A stretch of DNA of 64,000 nt, taken from the NCBI GenBank assembly GCA_045614225.1, contig JAZLCO010000048.1:62001-126000 (forward strand). Reading direction: 5' to 3'. The notes beneath the pieces are model-generated. The model made no database searches and was not told the origin of the DNA. It saw only the letters and a program-made list of their open reading frames with translations. Positions 25,790 to 33,679 of the stretch are shown here, piece after piece. The stretch's first letter is position 1. Each line of letters opens with the position of its first letter. The stretch is from UBA9715 sp045614225. Its GTDB lineage: Bacteria > Actinomycetota > Coriobacteriia > Coriobacteriales > Eggerthellaceae. The translations under genes and the position numbers were made by a program.

Positions 25790-26923
25790 TTAGCTTGAAG
25801 GCGAGATTATGCGCCTCAGCGTTGCTATGAGCTTTTCATTTTCCTGCCGAGTTCTTACCGCGACACAGAAATAGCCATTCGACTTGAGACCTGGCGTTCC
25901 AGCAAGCTTGCGCACAAGAAATCCCTCGAGCTGGAGTAACGAGCTCAACTGGTTAACATCGTTGACTGCGAGTTTCATTCCATCGCCGTTGTGGTACGTG
26001 CACATGACGTAGTTTGCTTCAGCAGGGAAGATGTCTATTCCTGGGATAAGGCTGAGCATGCACTGCATCCAAGGAATTTCGCTGTCGAGAAATGCTCGGA
26101 CGCTATCAAGTTTTGGATGCTCGATTGCCGAGGGCTCTGCAAGCACTTCAGCAAACATAGATACACATGTGTTATCGAAAAACTGCGTTAGATGCGCGAT
26201 AGTGTCGGGTTGCGCGATGCAATAACTGACGTGTACGCCAGGCATTGCATATTGTTCAGAGAAAGACTGAATTACTATAAGGTTATCGTAATCGCGCACA
26301 AGCGGCGCCATTGATTCGCCTCCGAGCGTGAGCTCAATCGAGCGCTCATCGACGATAACCCATTCGCACATATCAAGATAAGAAAGCAACGTTGACTTTG
26401 AAAGCAACCGGCTCGTCGGATAGCTCGGATTTGCAAGTAACGCAGCATCTAAGCGCATACCCTGCGCTTCAAGAGCATCTGCGTGAGGCGTGACGAACGT
26501 CGCAGGAACTGAGATACGTTCGATCGAATGGCCAAGGTTCGACAAAGTGATTATGTATTCAATTGGGCATGGCATGGACACGCCAACGACTCCCGGCTCG
26601 AAAGCTTGTGCTACAGCTGAGATCATGTTCGAAACCGTTGAGCCGACAAGGAATGATTCGACCGGCATGCCAAATGTGCGGGCGAGAACGCTACGCAGGG
26701 TGTGAGCCTCCCTGTCAGGTAGGTACGACGCGATACCGCTTTTGAATGCGCTGACAATCGCATCATTGAAACTCTGGGGCATGCCAAAGGGGTTGTCAGT
26801 CCCCGAGAAGTCGATCCAAGATATCTCATCACGCAATTCATAGGGAGGACAGAGGACTTGCTCGGGAAACTCGGGGATGAGCGCAAGCGCCGAATGCCGC
26901 GACGTTTCGTTTGCGAATTCCAC
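25790..26923 (-). CDS. Fold-type I aminotransferase-like protein lacking the PLP lysine
   Basis: The 377-residue protein resembles HisC/CobD-type enzymes. GTDNPFGMPQSF matches the opening N-P motif; NPSYPTSRLL (Asn165) and VDERSIELT (Asp192) match the PLP-ring contacts; VRTRQENEKL holds the C-terminal arginine. At the Schiff-base motif, which reads S-K-x-[YF]-[GA]-x-x-G-[LI]-R in the family (SLTKFYAIPGLR in CobD), this protein has SFSEQYAMPGVH: Glu223 replaces the lysine and His231 the phosphate-binding arginine. It therefore cannot form an internal aldimine in the usual way and may be a pseudoenzyme or act otherwise. The GTG start follows AGGAGG at good spacing, and the frame is intact. Divergent from dinB. 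Confidence 0.8.
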   Translation of the reverse strand: MEFANETSRHSALALIPEFPEQVLCPPYELRDEISWIDFSGTDNPFGMPQSFNDAIVSAFKSGIASYLPDREAHTLRSVLARTFGMPVESFLVGSTVSNMISAVAQAFEPGVVGVSMPCPIEYIITLSNLGHSIERISVPATFVTPHADALEAQGMRLDAALLANPSYPTSRLLSKSTLLSYLDMCEWVIVDERSIELTLGGESMAPLVRDYDNLIVIQSFSEQYAMPGVHVSYCIAQPDTIAHLTQFFDNTCVSMFAEVLAEPSAIEHPKLDSVRAFLDSEIPWMQCMLSLIPGIDIFPAEANYVMCTYHNGDGMKLAVNDVNQLSSLLQLEGFLVRKLAGTPGLKSNGYFCVAVRTRQENEKLIATLRRIISPSS

Positions 26924-27077
26924 TATGCCTCCTTTGCCTCTCCCTAAATTGGTACACTACCCATCATCTTGTTGCAGAAAACGACAACTTGCGGAACATC
27001 TTGTGCTTGCAATTTGTTATTACGTCGTACGTTTTCCCAGATGAAACGGGTTTTTTATACTATCACAGTTTCACTGG

Positions 27078-27083
27078 TACAAT
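27078..27083 (+). promoter_or_regulatory. -10 element of dinB, probably leaderless
   Basis: TACAAT ends 8 bases before the ATG and no ribosome binding site is present, the same layout as at 3398-3412. No LexA box was found in this region. Confidence 0.4.
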
Positions 27084-27091
27084 TCGAAAAT

Positions 27092-28357
27092 ATGAAAGAT
27101 AATTCTTTTGTCACCGCCCTTGAGGCCATTCCCTGGGAAGGACCCGCAATCCTCCTAGTCGACCTCGATGCCTTTTTTGCTTCCGTTGAACAACTCGACC
27201 ATCCCGCATGGCGCGGAAAGCCCGTCATCGTTGGAGGCAGTTCGAAGAGAAGGGGAGTGGTGTCCACGTGCTCGTATGAAGCGCGTAAATATGGTGTCCG
27301 TTCTGCAATGCCGTCGTCAACTGCAGACAGGCTTTGCCCCGATGCCATATGGACTATTGGGCATTTCGACCGTTATCGAGAAATGTCCAATGCCGTCATG
27401 GAGATCTTGCATGACGAAACCCCGCACATGCAGCAGGTCAGCATCGATGAAGCGTTTCTCGACGTTTCGCCGACTGCGATAAATCGAGAACATCCCGTTT
27501 CAATTGCTCGAAGGATTCAAAACCGCGTCGAGCAGTTGGGCATTTCTTGTTCGATAGGAGTGGGCACGACTAAAGCTGTTGCAAAACTCGCGTCTGACAT
27601 GGACAAACCAAGAGGCTTGACCGTCGTAATGCCAGGAAGTGAATTGAACTTCATGGAACAGCAGCCTGTGCGCGCTTTGAGCGGCATTGGCCCTTCCGCC
27701 GAAGCTAAGCTCCATGAGTTTGGAATTGACACGCTTGGTGAGCTTGCACGTGCTGATGATGAGCTCATCGAGAACCTGCTTGGCAAAACCGGAATGGTTA
27801 TGCTTGCACGTGCTAGAGGTCTCGAGTTCTCGCCAATTGAGGAAGACGATTCAGTTAAGTCGGTCTCGAACGAAACATCCTTTGGAGAAGACCTTTCAAA
27901 CCGCGAAGACATTGAAGCGGCTATTGCAATCATGGCTGCAAAAGTCGGTCGAAGACTGAGGAGGAAAGACCTTAAAGGCTCAACGCTTACCTTGAAAGTT
28001 AGATTCTCTGACCTTTCGTTCAAAAGCGTCCAAAGACCTCTTAAACATCCGAGCGACGATGAATATGTCTTCATTGAAATGCTGCATCATATGCTCGACG
28101 AAATCTGGGGAGAGGGAATTCCTCTTCGGCTTGTTGGTGTCGCTGTCACGGGTTTTGAAGCAGAAGACACTTCACAGCCTTCACTCTTCGATGATGAGCT
28201 TCAGGCGAATGCGGATACGAAGCATAGAAATCTCTCGAATGCTACCGACAGCATCAAAGATCGTTTTGGAGAATCTGCCCTCAAATTCGGCCGTGAATTG
28301 AGATTGAACGGAATCGATACCGGGTCGTCATCAAAGAACCCTGCTGATTACAAATAA
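27092..28357 (+). CDS. dinB: DNA polymerase IV (Y-family)
   Basis: DinB is the error-prone translesion polymerase. Motifs: LLVDLDAFFASVEQLD with the first catalytic aspartates, VVSTCSYEARKYGVRSAMP, SIDEAFLDVS with the second acidic pair, GIGPSAEAKLHEFGI (helix-hairpin-helix), and the little-finger domain (KVGRRLRRKDLKGSTLTLKVRFSD). The C-terminus (QPSLFDDE) contains a beta-clamp-binding-like motif. The frame is open further upstream, but the family begins near residue 20 of MKDNSFVTAL, so ATG 27092 (421 residues) is chosen even though no Shine-Dalgarno is seen. Confidence 0.95.
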   Translation: MKDNSFVTALEAIPWEGPAILLVDLDAFFASVEQLDHPAWRGKPVIVGGSSKRRGVVSTCSYEARKYGVRSAMPSSTADRLCPDAIWTIGHFDRYREMSNAVMEILHDETPHMQQVSIDEAFLDVSPTAINREHPVSIARRIQNRVEQLGISCSIGVGTTKAVAKLASDMDKPRGLTVVMPGSELNFMEQQPVRALSGIGPSAEAKLHEFGIDTLGELARADDELIENLLGKTGMVMLARARGLEFSPIEEDDSVKSVSNETSFGEDLSNREDIEAAIAIMAAKVGRRLRRKDLKGSTLTLKVRFSDLSFKSVQRPLKHPSDDEYVFIEMLHHMLDEIWGEGIPLRLVGVAVTGFEAEDTSQPSLFDDELQANADTKHRNLSNATDSIKDRFGESALKFGRELRLNGIDTGSSSKNPADYK

Positions 28358-28390
28358 GCCCCGGTGAATCAGTCTCCGGGGCTCGTTCAT
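28357..28390. terminator. Bidirectional terminator between dinB and degV-like gene
   Basis: AGCCCCGG (28357-28364) pairs with CCGGGGCT (28376-28383) and is followed by CGTTCATTT on the plus strand. It serves the two convergent genes. Confidence 0.75.
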
Positions 28391-28407
28391 TTGATTTCAG
28401 GATTGCT

Positions 28408-29280
28408 CTAACGTTTGTCTGCCATAAAGAACAGCGCAAGGGTTCCTGGACCAGCATGGGCGCCAATAACAGGGTCAAGGATATTGACCGTGAAATTCGT
28501 GCAACCAAGCCGCTTCGTAATCTCGCTCTTCAAGAACTCGACATCATCCTCGCAATCGCCATGCGAAATAAAGATCTCCTGGTCCTCGACGGGCTTGAGG
28601 GCCGATGCTTCCATGTGGTCGACCATGTCGATGATTGACTTCTTCCTACCACGCACCTTGTCCATTGGGATAAGATGCCCTTCATCGTCAACATGGAGCA
28701 CCGGTTTGATCTTGAGCAAGGAACCTGCCCATGCGCTCGTCCTCGAAACACGACCACCACGGAACAAATAAATCAAGTCGTCAACAGTGAACCAGTGGGC
28801 TAAGTTCAACTTATTGTCTTCAACCCATTGCCACGTTTCCTCAATCGTAGCGCCTTCTTGAGCCATTTTTGCAGCTTTATGAACTATAAGACCTTGCCCC
28901 ATGGCAGCAGCCAATGTGTCGGTATGGAAAACCTTCCTCTCAGGATATTTCTCCTTGAGTATGTTCATCAGATTTGCAATTGCCTGATACGTACCAGAGA
29001 GACCACTTGAGAATCCTATATAGAGAACATCTTTTCCACCCGCGAGTAGGCTTTCGATCAACTCGAGAGACTCTTCCTGATTCGGCAGGGAAGTAGTGAA
29101 CACCTTTCCATTCCGCATCATGTCGAAGAATCGTTTCAAGTCGCTCTTTTCACCTTTTACATAGCTTTTGAATTGCTCGCCATCAGACATGAACGTGAGC
29201 GGAAGGATGTGCAGACCGTACTCGTCGATAAGCTCGTCGGGCAGATTGCAGCTGGAATCAGTAACGATTTCGAATTGCAT
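28408..29280 (-). CDS. DegV-family fatty-acid-binding protein
   Basis: DegV/FakB proteins bind a fatty acid and present it to the kinase FakA for incorporation into phospholipids. The 290 residues show IVTDSSCNLPDEL at the start, FTTSLPNQEES, the YIGFSSGLSGTYQ loop, DTLAAAMGQGLIV, and VIGAHAGPGTLALFF at the end. GAGGAG fits ATG 29280; an upstream extension is not used. A second paralogue lies at 41482. No FakA-like kinase is in this window. Confidence 0.92.
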   Translation of the reverse strand: MQFEIVTDSSCNLPDELIDEYGLHILPLTFMSDGEQFKSYVKGEKSDLKRFFDMMRNGKVFTTSLPNQEESLELIESLLAGGKDVLYIGFSSGLSGTYQAIANLMNILKEKYPERKVFHTDTLAAAMGQGLIVHKAAKMAQEGATIEETWQWVEDNKLNLAHWFTVDDLIYLFRGGRVSRTSAWAGSLLKIKPVLHVDDEGHLIPMDKVRGRKKSIIDMVDHMEASALKPVEDQEIFISHGDCEDDVEFLKSEITKRLGCTNFTVNILDPVIGAHAGPGTLALFFMADKR

Positions 29281-29545
29281 AAATAACTCCTCAGTAGACG
29301 TACGCTGAATCATTGTACACATTCATTCGTGACATAGGTATTCCAAATCTGCTAAGCGCGTTTATTCTTTACTGAGAAAGGTTTATCTTGCCCAAGAGTA
29401 GCGCAATGCCCCAGTTCATTAGGGAAGTGACCCATATACATCACTTGTGTTTAAAATCATCGTAAGTTTACATAACATATATTATCAGTTATTAGTTTAA
29501 AGTACTGAAATGTGCAGGGGACCTTTTATAGGTCATTTTTTTGGA
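29281..29545. other. AT-rich intergenic region
   Basis: 265 bases, clearly more AT-rich than the flanks, between two minus-strand genes. GACCT...AGGTC (29521-29535) followed by seven T is a weak plus-strand hairpin; no gene for it to end is visible. The promoter of the DegV gene should lie at the left end. No coding sequence is supported. Confidence 0.5.
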
Positions 29546-30130
29546 CTATCCCCACGTAGTGCTCGTGGAGCCAGATCCCGCAAGAGGCCCGTTCCCGAAC
29601 AAGGCGCTGTAATCTCCCGTTTGAACAAATTGCATGACCATCGGCATCAGTATGATCAACGACACCACGTTTAGAACCAACGCAACGCAACTCATGACTA
29701 TTGCCATCATGCCCGCGCGTTTGAGAGCCCTCACAACGCTTTCGTCTTGCATGTGTCCTGCAATGCCTGAAAACTTTCGGTAACTGATGATCGCCAATAT
29801 GAGCGCAACTGTGCTTGCAAAAACTCCTCCGATGATCAATGACACGAGCGCAACGATTTGCGCCGCAATGTTGTAGTTACGCGCGCTTTTGAACTCAACG
29901 GCATCAGCGTTGTCAATCGTGAACATGACGCTGCCGATTCGAACCTGATGCTTCAAATTCATGTCATTCGTTTGTGGTGCTTGATTTTGTGCTCCATTGG
30001 GCTTCCAGCTGACTGGTGGCTCAGGACTTTGCTTGCTATCTTGACTTGGCTCTTGGAAAACACGGCTATTCCGAGGATCGCGTTGGTTCTCATCCTCGTT
30101 TTGAGTGTTTCTATTAAAATCGTCGCTCAT
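29546..30130 (-). CDS. Membrane protein with disordered N-terminus, unknown function
   Basis: I do not recognise a named family. Residues 1-65 are polar, rich in N, Q, P, D and probably disordered; two hydrophobic segments follow (near 88-115 and 136-168) joined by a basic loop (SYRKFSGIAGHMQDESVVRALKRAG). This resembles DUF4190-type small membrane proteins of Actinobacteria with a proline/glutamine-rich cytosolic arm. AAGAAAGAG precedes ATG. It follows dut on the same strand with 160 bases between. Confidence 0.65.
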   Translation of the reverse strand: MSDDFNRNTQNEDENQRDPRNSRVFQEPSQDSKQSPEPPVSWKPNGAQNQAPQTNDMNLKHQVRIGSVMFTIDNADAVEFKSARNYNIAAQIVALVSLIIGGVFASTVALILAIISYRKFSGIAGHMQDESVVRALKRAGMMAIVMSCVALVLNVVSLIILMPMVMQFVQTGDYSALFGNGPLAGSGSTSTTWG

Positions 30131-30290
30131 GTATGCTCTTTCTTATAAGCCTCTGACCTGGTCATTTGTAATCTCGGGCCTTCAGATGCGATTTAAGGCC
30201 CCGTTTTTCAGAAATCGACCAAGATATCGAAAAACAGGGCAAAATATGCTTCTCATGCAAACTGTTAGCACAAGACTATTTTGAAGCCGC

Positions 30291-30737
30291 TTATAATCGC
30301 ATTCCGCTGCTGCCAAAGCCTCCAGAACCACGCTCAGTCGATGAAAGCTCGTCAACTTCCTCAAGCGTGACCGTTGGTGTTTCGAGGATGACGATTTGCG
30401 CAATCCGATCGCCGTGCTCGATGACGAAATCGTTTTCCGGATCAAGGTTAACAAGAATTGCTTTTATCTCGCCACGATAATCGCTGTCGATAAGTCCCGG
30501 CGAATTGACTATTGAAATACCATGCTTAACCGCCAAACCGCTTCGCGGCATGACGAAGCCCGCGTAACCACGCGGTATGGCCATTTTGATGCCACAAGAT
30601 ACGAGCTTTCGCTCAAACGGTTTCAGAACAGCAGCTTCTGCCGCACGCAAATCAAGACCAGCATCGCCAGGATACGCATACGCTGGCATGTCGAGCGTTT
30701 TATCAATTCGCTGTATCGGAACCGCGATTGCAGCCAT
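30291..30737 (-). CDS. dut: Deoxyuridine 5'-triphosphate nucleotidohydrolase
   Basis: dUTPase hydrolyses dUTP to dUMP and keeps uracil out of DNA. The five trimeric-dUTPase motifs are present in 148 residues: GDAGLDLRA, PRSGLAVKHG, SPGLIDSDYRGEI, HGDRIAQIVI, and the C-terminal ERGSGGFGSSG. The start directly abuts the end of nrdR (30738), so the two are one operon for deoxynucleotide supply. Confidence 0.97.
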   Translation of the reverse strand: MAAIAVPIQRIDKTLDMPAYAYPGDAGLDLRAAEAAVLKPFERKLVSCGIKMAIPRGYAGFVMPRSGLAVKHGISIVNSPGLIDSDYRGEIKAILVNLDPENDFVIEHGDRIAQIVILETPTVTLEEVDELSSTERGSGGFGSSGMRL

Positions 30738-31184
30738 CTATCTCAAATCCTCCAATGCAGATGCGAATTCCTCAATGTTCTGGAAGTCTTTGTACACGCT
30801 GGCAAACCGTACGTACGCAACATCATCAAGCTTCTCAAGTCTTTCGAGCACTTTGTTTCCAAGGGCTTTTGAAGTCGTCTCATTCTTCGGTGACTGCCTG
30901 AGCTCTGCTTCAATACCATCGATCAAATTGTTAATCTGATCAGGTGTTATTGGGCGTTTTGCACATGCAACGGTTACACCACGCAAAAGCTTGGCGCGAT
31001 CGTATGTCTCAGACGAACCATCCGATTTGATGACGAGCAACGGGCTGTCGCCAAGACGCTCGTACGTCGTGAATCGATGACGGCAACTCAGGCACTCGCG
31101 CCTCCGCCTGATTGTCGAATAATCATCCGAAGGCCTCGAGTCAACTACCTTGGATTCAGGATGACCGCATGATGGGCAGCGCAT
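30738..31184 (-). CDS. nrdR: Transcriptional repressor NrdR
   Basis: NrdR represses ribonucleotide reductase genes when its ATP cone binds dATP. The 148 residues comprise the zinc ribbon (MRCPSCGHPESKVVDSRPS and ECLSCRHRFTTYER) and the ATP-cone domain (LLVIKSDGSSETYDRAKLLRGV). AAGGAG supports the ATG at 31184; an extension of 14 residues upstream is not family-like. Operon with dut. Confidence 0.97.
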   Translation of the reverse strand: MRCPSCGHPESKVVDSRPSDDYSTIRRRRECLSCRHRFTTYERLGDSPLLVIKSDGSSETYDRAKLLRGVTVACAKRPITPDQINNLIDGIEAELRQSPKNETTSKALGNKVLERLEKLDDVAYVRFASVYKDFQNIEEFASALEDLR

Positions 31185-31315
31185 AATTCTCCTTCGTTTG
31201 GGGTGCATATGCGCATAGGATACCACTTACAGGCGTTTGAAAAGACCTGAGACACAAGATATTGTTGTTAATTTTTTGCCATCTCGATAAACGTAACGCC
31301 AACCACATTCTCTAG

Positions 31316-31651
31316 CTATGCCCCAAAGGCTATAGAGATGATCGCAATGATTGCGCAGGCCGTTGAAATCGACACAATATTGCCTGACGTGAGACGGCCG
31401 TATGAAACGCCTTTCACATCTTCGGTCAGCAAGCTGCATGCCATCTCGCTGCGCTCAAGCACATCTTGCAGAATTGATTTTGCGTGAGGAGCTGACCCGG
31501 ATTTAACTTGGTTTCGCTGCGGGCGCATATGGCTATGCTGAGAGGAACCCCTGAATGCAACGAACGTGCTGTCATCGAGCGATTGAGAATACCGCTTCGG
31601 CTTCAGAGCTGCTGTGCCGTCTACGTAAAATTTCGTCATGCTCTTGCCCAT
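31316..31651 (-). CDS. SOS-associated small membrane protein divergent from lexA (YneA/ChiZ-like position)
   Basis: The 111-residue product has a polar first 85 residues and one hydrophobic segment at the very end (SISTACAIIAIISIAFGA). It lies divergent from lexA with three LexA boxes between, the place where Gram-positives carry an SOS division inhibitor (yneA, divS, chiZ). By position I infer such an inhibitor. No LysM domain is seen in this frame. In the +1 frame, immediately after its stop, is SLWGIARECGWRYVYRDGKK; LysM domains often carry SLWxIA, so a frameshift is possible. GGAG lies 8 bases before the ATG at 31651. Confidence 0.6.
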   Translation of the reverse strand: MGKSMTKFYVDGTAALKPKRYSQSLDDSTFVAFRGSSQHSHMRPQRNQVKSGSAPHAKSILQDVLERSEMACSLLTEDVKGVSYGRLTSGNIVSISTACAIIAIISIAFGA

Positions 31652-31674
31652 TTTCTTTGCTCCTGCTCTTGCAT

Positions 31675-31745
31675 AGAACCTTTGTTCGTGTGTATAATAA
31701 GACGAACAAAGGTTCTTGTCAATATGAAAATAAAACATTTGTTCT
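31675..31745. promoter_or_regulatory. Divergent lexA control region with three SOS boxes
   Basis: Three LexA boxes are evenly spaced: AGAACCTTTGTTCG (31675-31688), CGAACAAAGGTTCT (31703-31716) and AAAACATTTGTTCT (31732-31745, read on the minus strand AGAACAAATGTTTT). The first two form a perfect inverted repeat that brackets TATAAT (31693-31698), the lexA -10, and its complement TATTAT for the divergent gene. Autoregulation of lexA and control of its neighbour from one operator follow. Confidence 0.82.
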
Positions 31746-31761
31746 AGAAAGGCTGGTTATA

Positions 31762-32403
31762 ATGGGTGAGAAACTCACGAAACGCCAGAAAGCCGTTATG
31801 GAGAGCATCGAACGGTGCATTCAAAAGAAGGGATATGGACCTACGGTTCGCGAGATTTGCGAAGATCTTGGGCTCTCCTCCCCTTCTACTGTTCACGTCC
31901 ATCTCAAGACGCTCGAACAAAAGGGCTATATCGTCAGAGACCCTCTCAAGTCGCGCTCCATCTCACTTCCTCCGGACCATGCGCTCAACCAAGCCAATGT
32001 TCCTGAGGTTGTAAGGCCAAGTTTCAGCAAGATCGTCGACGTTCCACTTGTTGGCAACGTTGCAGCAGGCGAGCCGATTCTTGCTGAGGAAAACATCACT
32101 GACACCATCTCGCTTCCCACAGACATCGTGGGCGATGCTCCTTCGTTCATGTTGTCCGTCAGGGGTGATTCGATGATCGAAGCCGGCATCAACGACGGTG
32201 ATTACGTTGTCGTCAAGGAGCAGCCCGTTGCTAACAACGGCGATATTGTTGTCGCCATCATCGAAGATGGCGCCACGGTCAAGCGCTTCTATAAGGAGAA
32301 GGGCCATATCCGCTTGCAGCCCGAGAATTCTTCGATGGATCCCATCATTACGAGGGATTGCTCGATCGCTGGAAAAGTTGTTGCGGTTTTCAGGCGAATC
32401 TAG
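31762..32403 (+). CDS. lexA: SOS repressor LexA
   Basis: LexA represses DNA-damage genes and cleaves itself when bound to RecA filaments. The 213 residues have the winged helix (GYGPTVREICEDLGLSSPSTVHVHL), the cleavage site Ala-Gly in NVAAGEPILAEEN, the catalytic serine in RGDSMIEAGI, and the catalytic lysine in GATVKRFY. GAAAGG at 31747-31752 supports ATG 31762. It ends 3 bases inside the convergent hflX stop region. Confidence 0.98.
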   Translation: MGEKLTKRQKAVMESIERCIQKKGYGPTVREICEDLGLSSPSTVHVHLKTLEQKGYIVRDPLKSRSISLPPDHALNQANVPEVVRPSFSKIVDVPLVGNVAAGEPILAEENITDTISLPTDIVGDAPSFMLSVRGDSMIEAGINDGDYVVVKEQPVANNGDIVVAIIEDGATVKRFYKEKGHIRLQPENSSMDPIITRDCSIAGKVVAVFRRI

Positions 32404-33674
32404 AAGCGGCTTTCATCGAACATATGCACGCAATCGGGCGGGGCGTACATCGCAAGATGCGTCCCGCCTTCTTCATGTTCCTCGAGCACGATATGGCACC
32501 GCTTATGCGCAAGCGCGACCAAATCTCCCCTGCTGTACGGTACGACAACGTCGATATAGTCATCACGCGATGCCGCAACCTTCGCAATCCGCTCTATGAG
32601 CTCGTCGATTCCTTCGCCTGTCTCAGCCGAAACGATAACCGCATTTGGATGCGTTCTCTCGAGCCTTGCAAGCGCAATATCTGATTCGATGAGGTCCTTC
32701 TTGTTCAGCACTTCGATGCGTTCAATTCTTTCCGCATTGATTTGCCCAAGGATCTCCTCGACAGTATCTATCTGATAGCCAAGCTCTTCAGACGAACCAT
32801 CGACAACATGCAAAATCAAATCAGCGCCGTTGATCTCATCGAGCGTAGACTTGAACGATTCGACGAGCGAAGTGGGAAGTTTTCTGATGAAGCCAACCGT
32901 ATCCGTAATGGTGACCTCACGCCCCTCCGGCAATTTCAACTTTCTCGTAGTCGAATCAAGTGTGGCGAACAGCTTGTCATAGGCGAGTACGTCTGCGTTT
33001 GTAAGCCTGTTGATCAGGCTCGATTTTCCTGCATTCGTATAACCGGCCAAGGCGATCTTAAACGTACCGCTCTTGTAACGGCTTTCACGTTGCAGGCCCC
33101 GTACTTTCTCTATTTGGGCAAGTTCGCGTTTGATGGACGTGATGCGTTTTCGCACCATGCGACGGTCAACCTCAAGCTGGCTCTCGCCTTCGCCAAAACG
33201 CGATCCGACTCCGCCGCCCATGCGGTTCGAAGCCAGATGAGCCCACATGCCGCGCAAACGCGGATAGAGATATTCGTTTTGAGCCAGACGAACTTGGAGC
33301 CTGCCTTCTCGTGTTGTAGCATGCAATGCAAAGATGTCGAGAATGAGCGCCGTTCGGTCAATGACCTTAACATCTCGGTCAACCGTACGCTCGAGGTTTG
33401 ATTGTTGCGATGGTGTGAGCTCGTCGTCGAATACAACGAGGTCAGCGGCATGCGCACGGCACAGTTCAGCAATCTCCTCTGCTTTTCCGCTCCCGACGAA
33501 CGTACGGGGATTAGGTGCGTTGAGCCGCTGGGTCGTTGTCGCAACGACATCAGCGCCAGCCGTGTCGACAAGCCTTGCAAGCTCCTCAAGCGAAGAATCG
33601 ACCGGCCAGGGAGAACCCGGTCGGTCGATTCCTACGAGAATTGCTCGTTCGCGTGTTTCGTCGAAGTTTGTCAT
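32400..33674 (-). CDS. hflX: Ribosome-associated GTPase HflX
   Basis: HflX binds the 50S subunit and rescues or splits stalled ribosomes. The N-terminal HflX domain (TFVGSGKAEEIAEL, VVFDDELTPSQQSNLE) and the basic linker ending in QIEKVRGLQRESRYK precede the G domain with GYTNAGKSSLIN, the FATLDSTTR switch, DTVGFI and NKKDL. 424 residues from ATG 33674; a GTG one codon earlier is possible. It starts only 5 bases after echF ends, so it may be co-transcribed with the hydrogenase. Its stop overlaps that of lexA. Confidence 0.95.
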   Translation of the reverse strand: MTNFDETRERAILVGIDRPGSPWPVDSSLEELARLVDTAGADVVATTTQRLNAPNPRTFVGSGKAEEIAELCRAHAADLVVFDDELTPSQQSNLERTVDRDVKVIDRTALILDIFALHATTREGRLQVRLAQNEYLYPRLRGMWAHLASNRMGGGVGSRFGEGESQLEVDRRMVRKRITSIKRELAQIEKVRGLQRESRYKSGTFKIALAGYTNAGKSSLINRLTNADVLAYDKLFATLDSTTRKLKLPEGREVTITDTVGFIRKLPTSLVESFKSTLDEINGADLILHVVDGSSEELGYQIDTVEEILGQINAERIERIEVLNKKDLIESDIALARLERTHPNAVIVSAETGEGIDELIERIAKVAASRDDYIDVVVPYSRGDLVALAHKRCHIVLEEHEEGGTHLAMYAPPDCVHMFDESRF

Positions 33675-33679
33675 CACAC

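Noticed and set aside
26924..27091. LexA box upstream of dinB
   Set aside because: No GAAC-N4-GTTC-like sequence on either strand in the gap; CGTACGTTTT fails at the first half-site.
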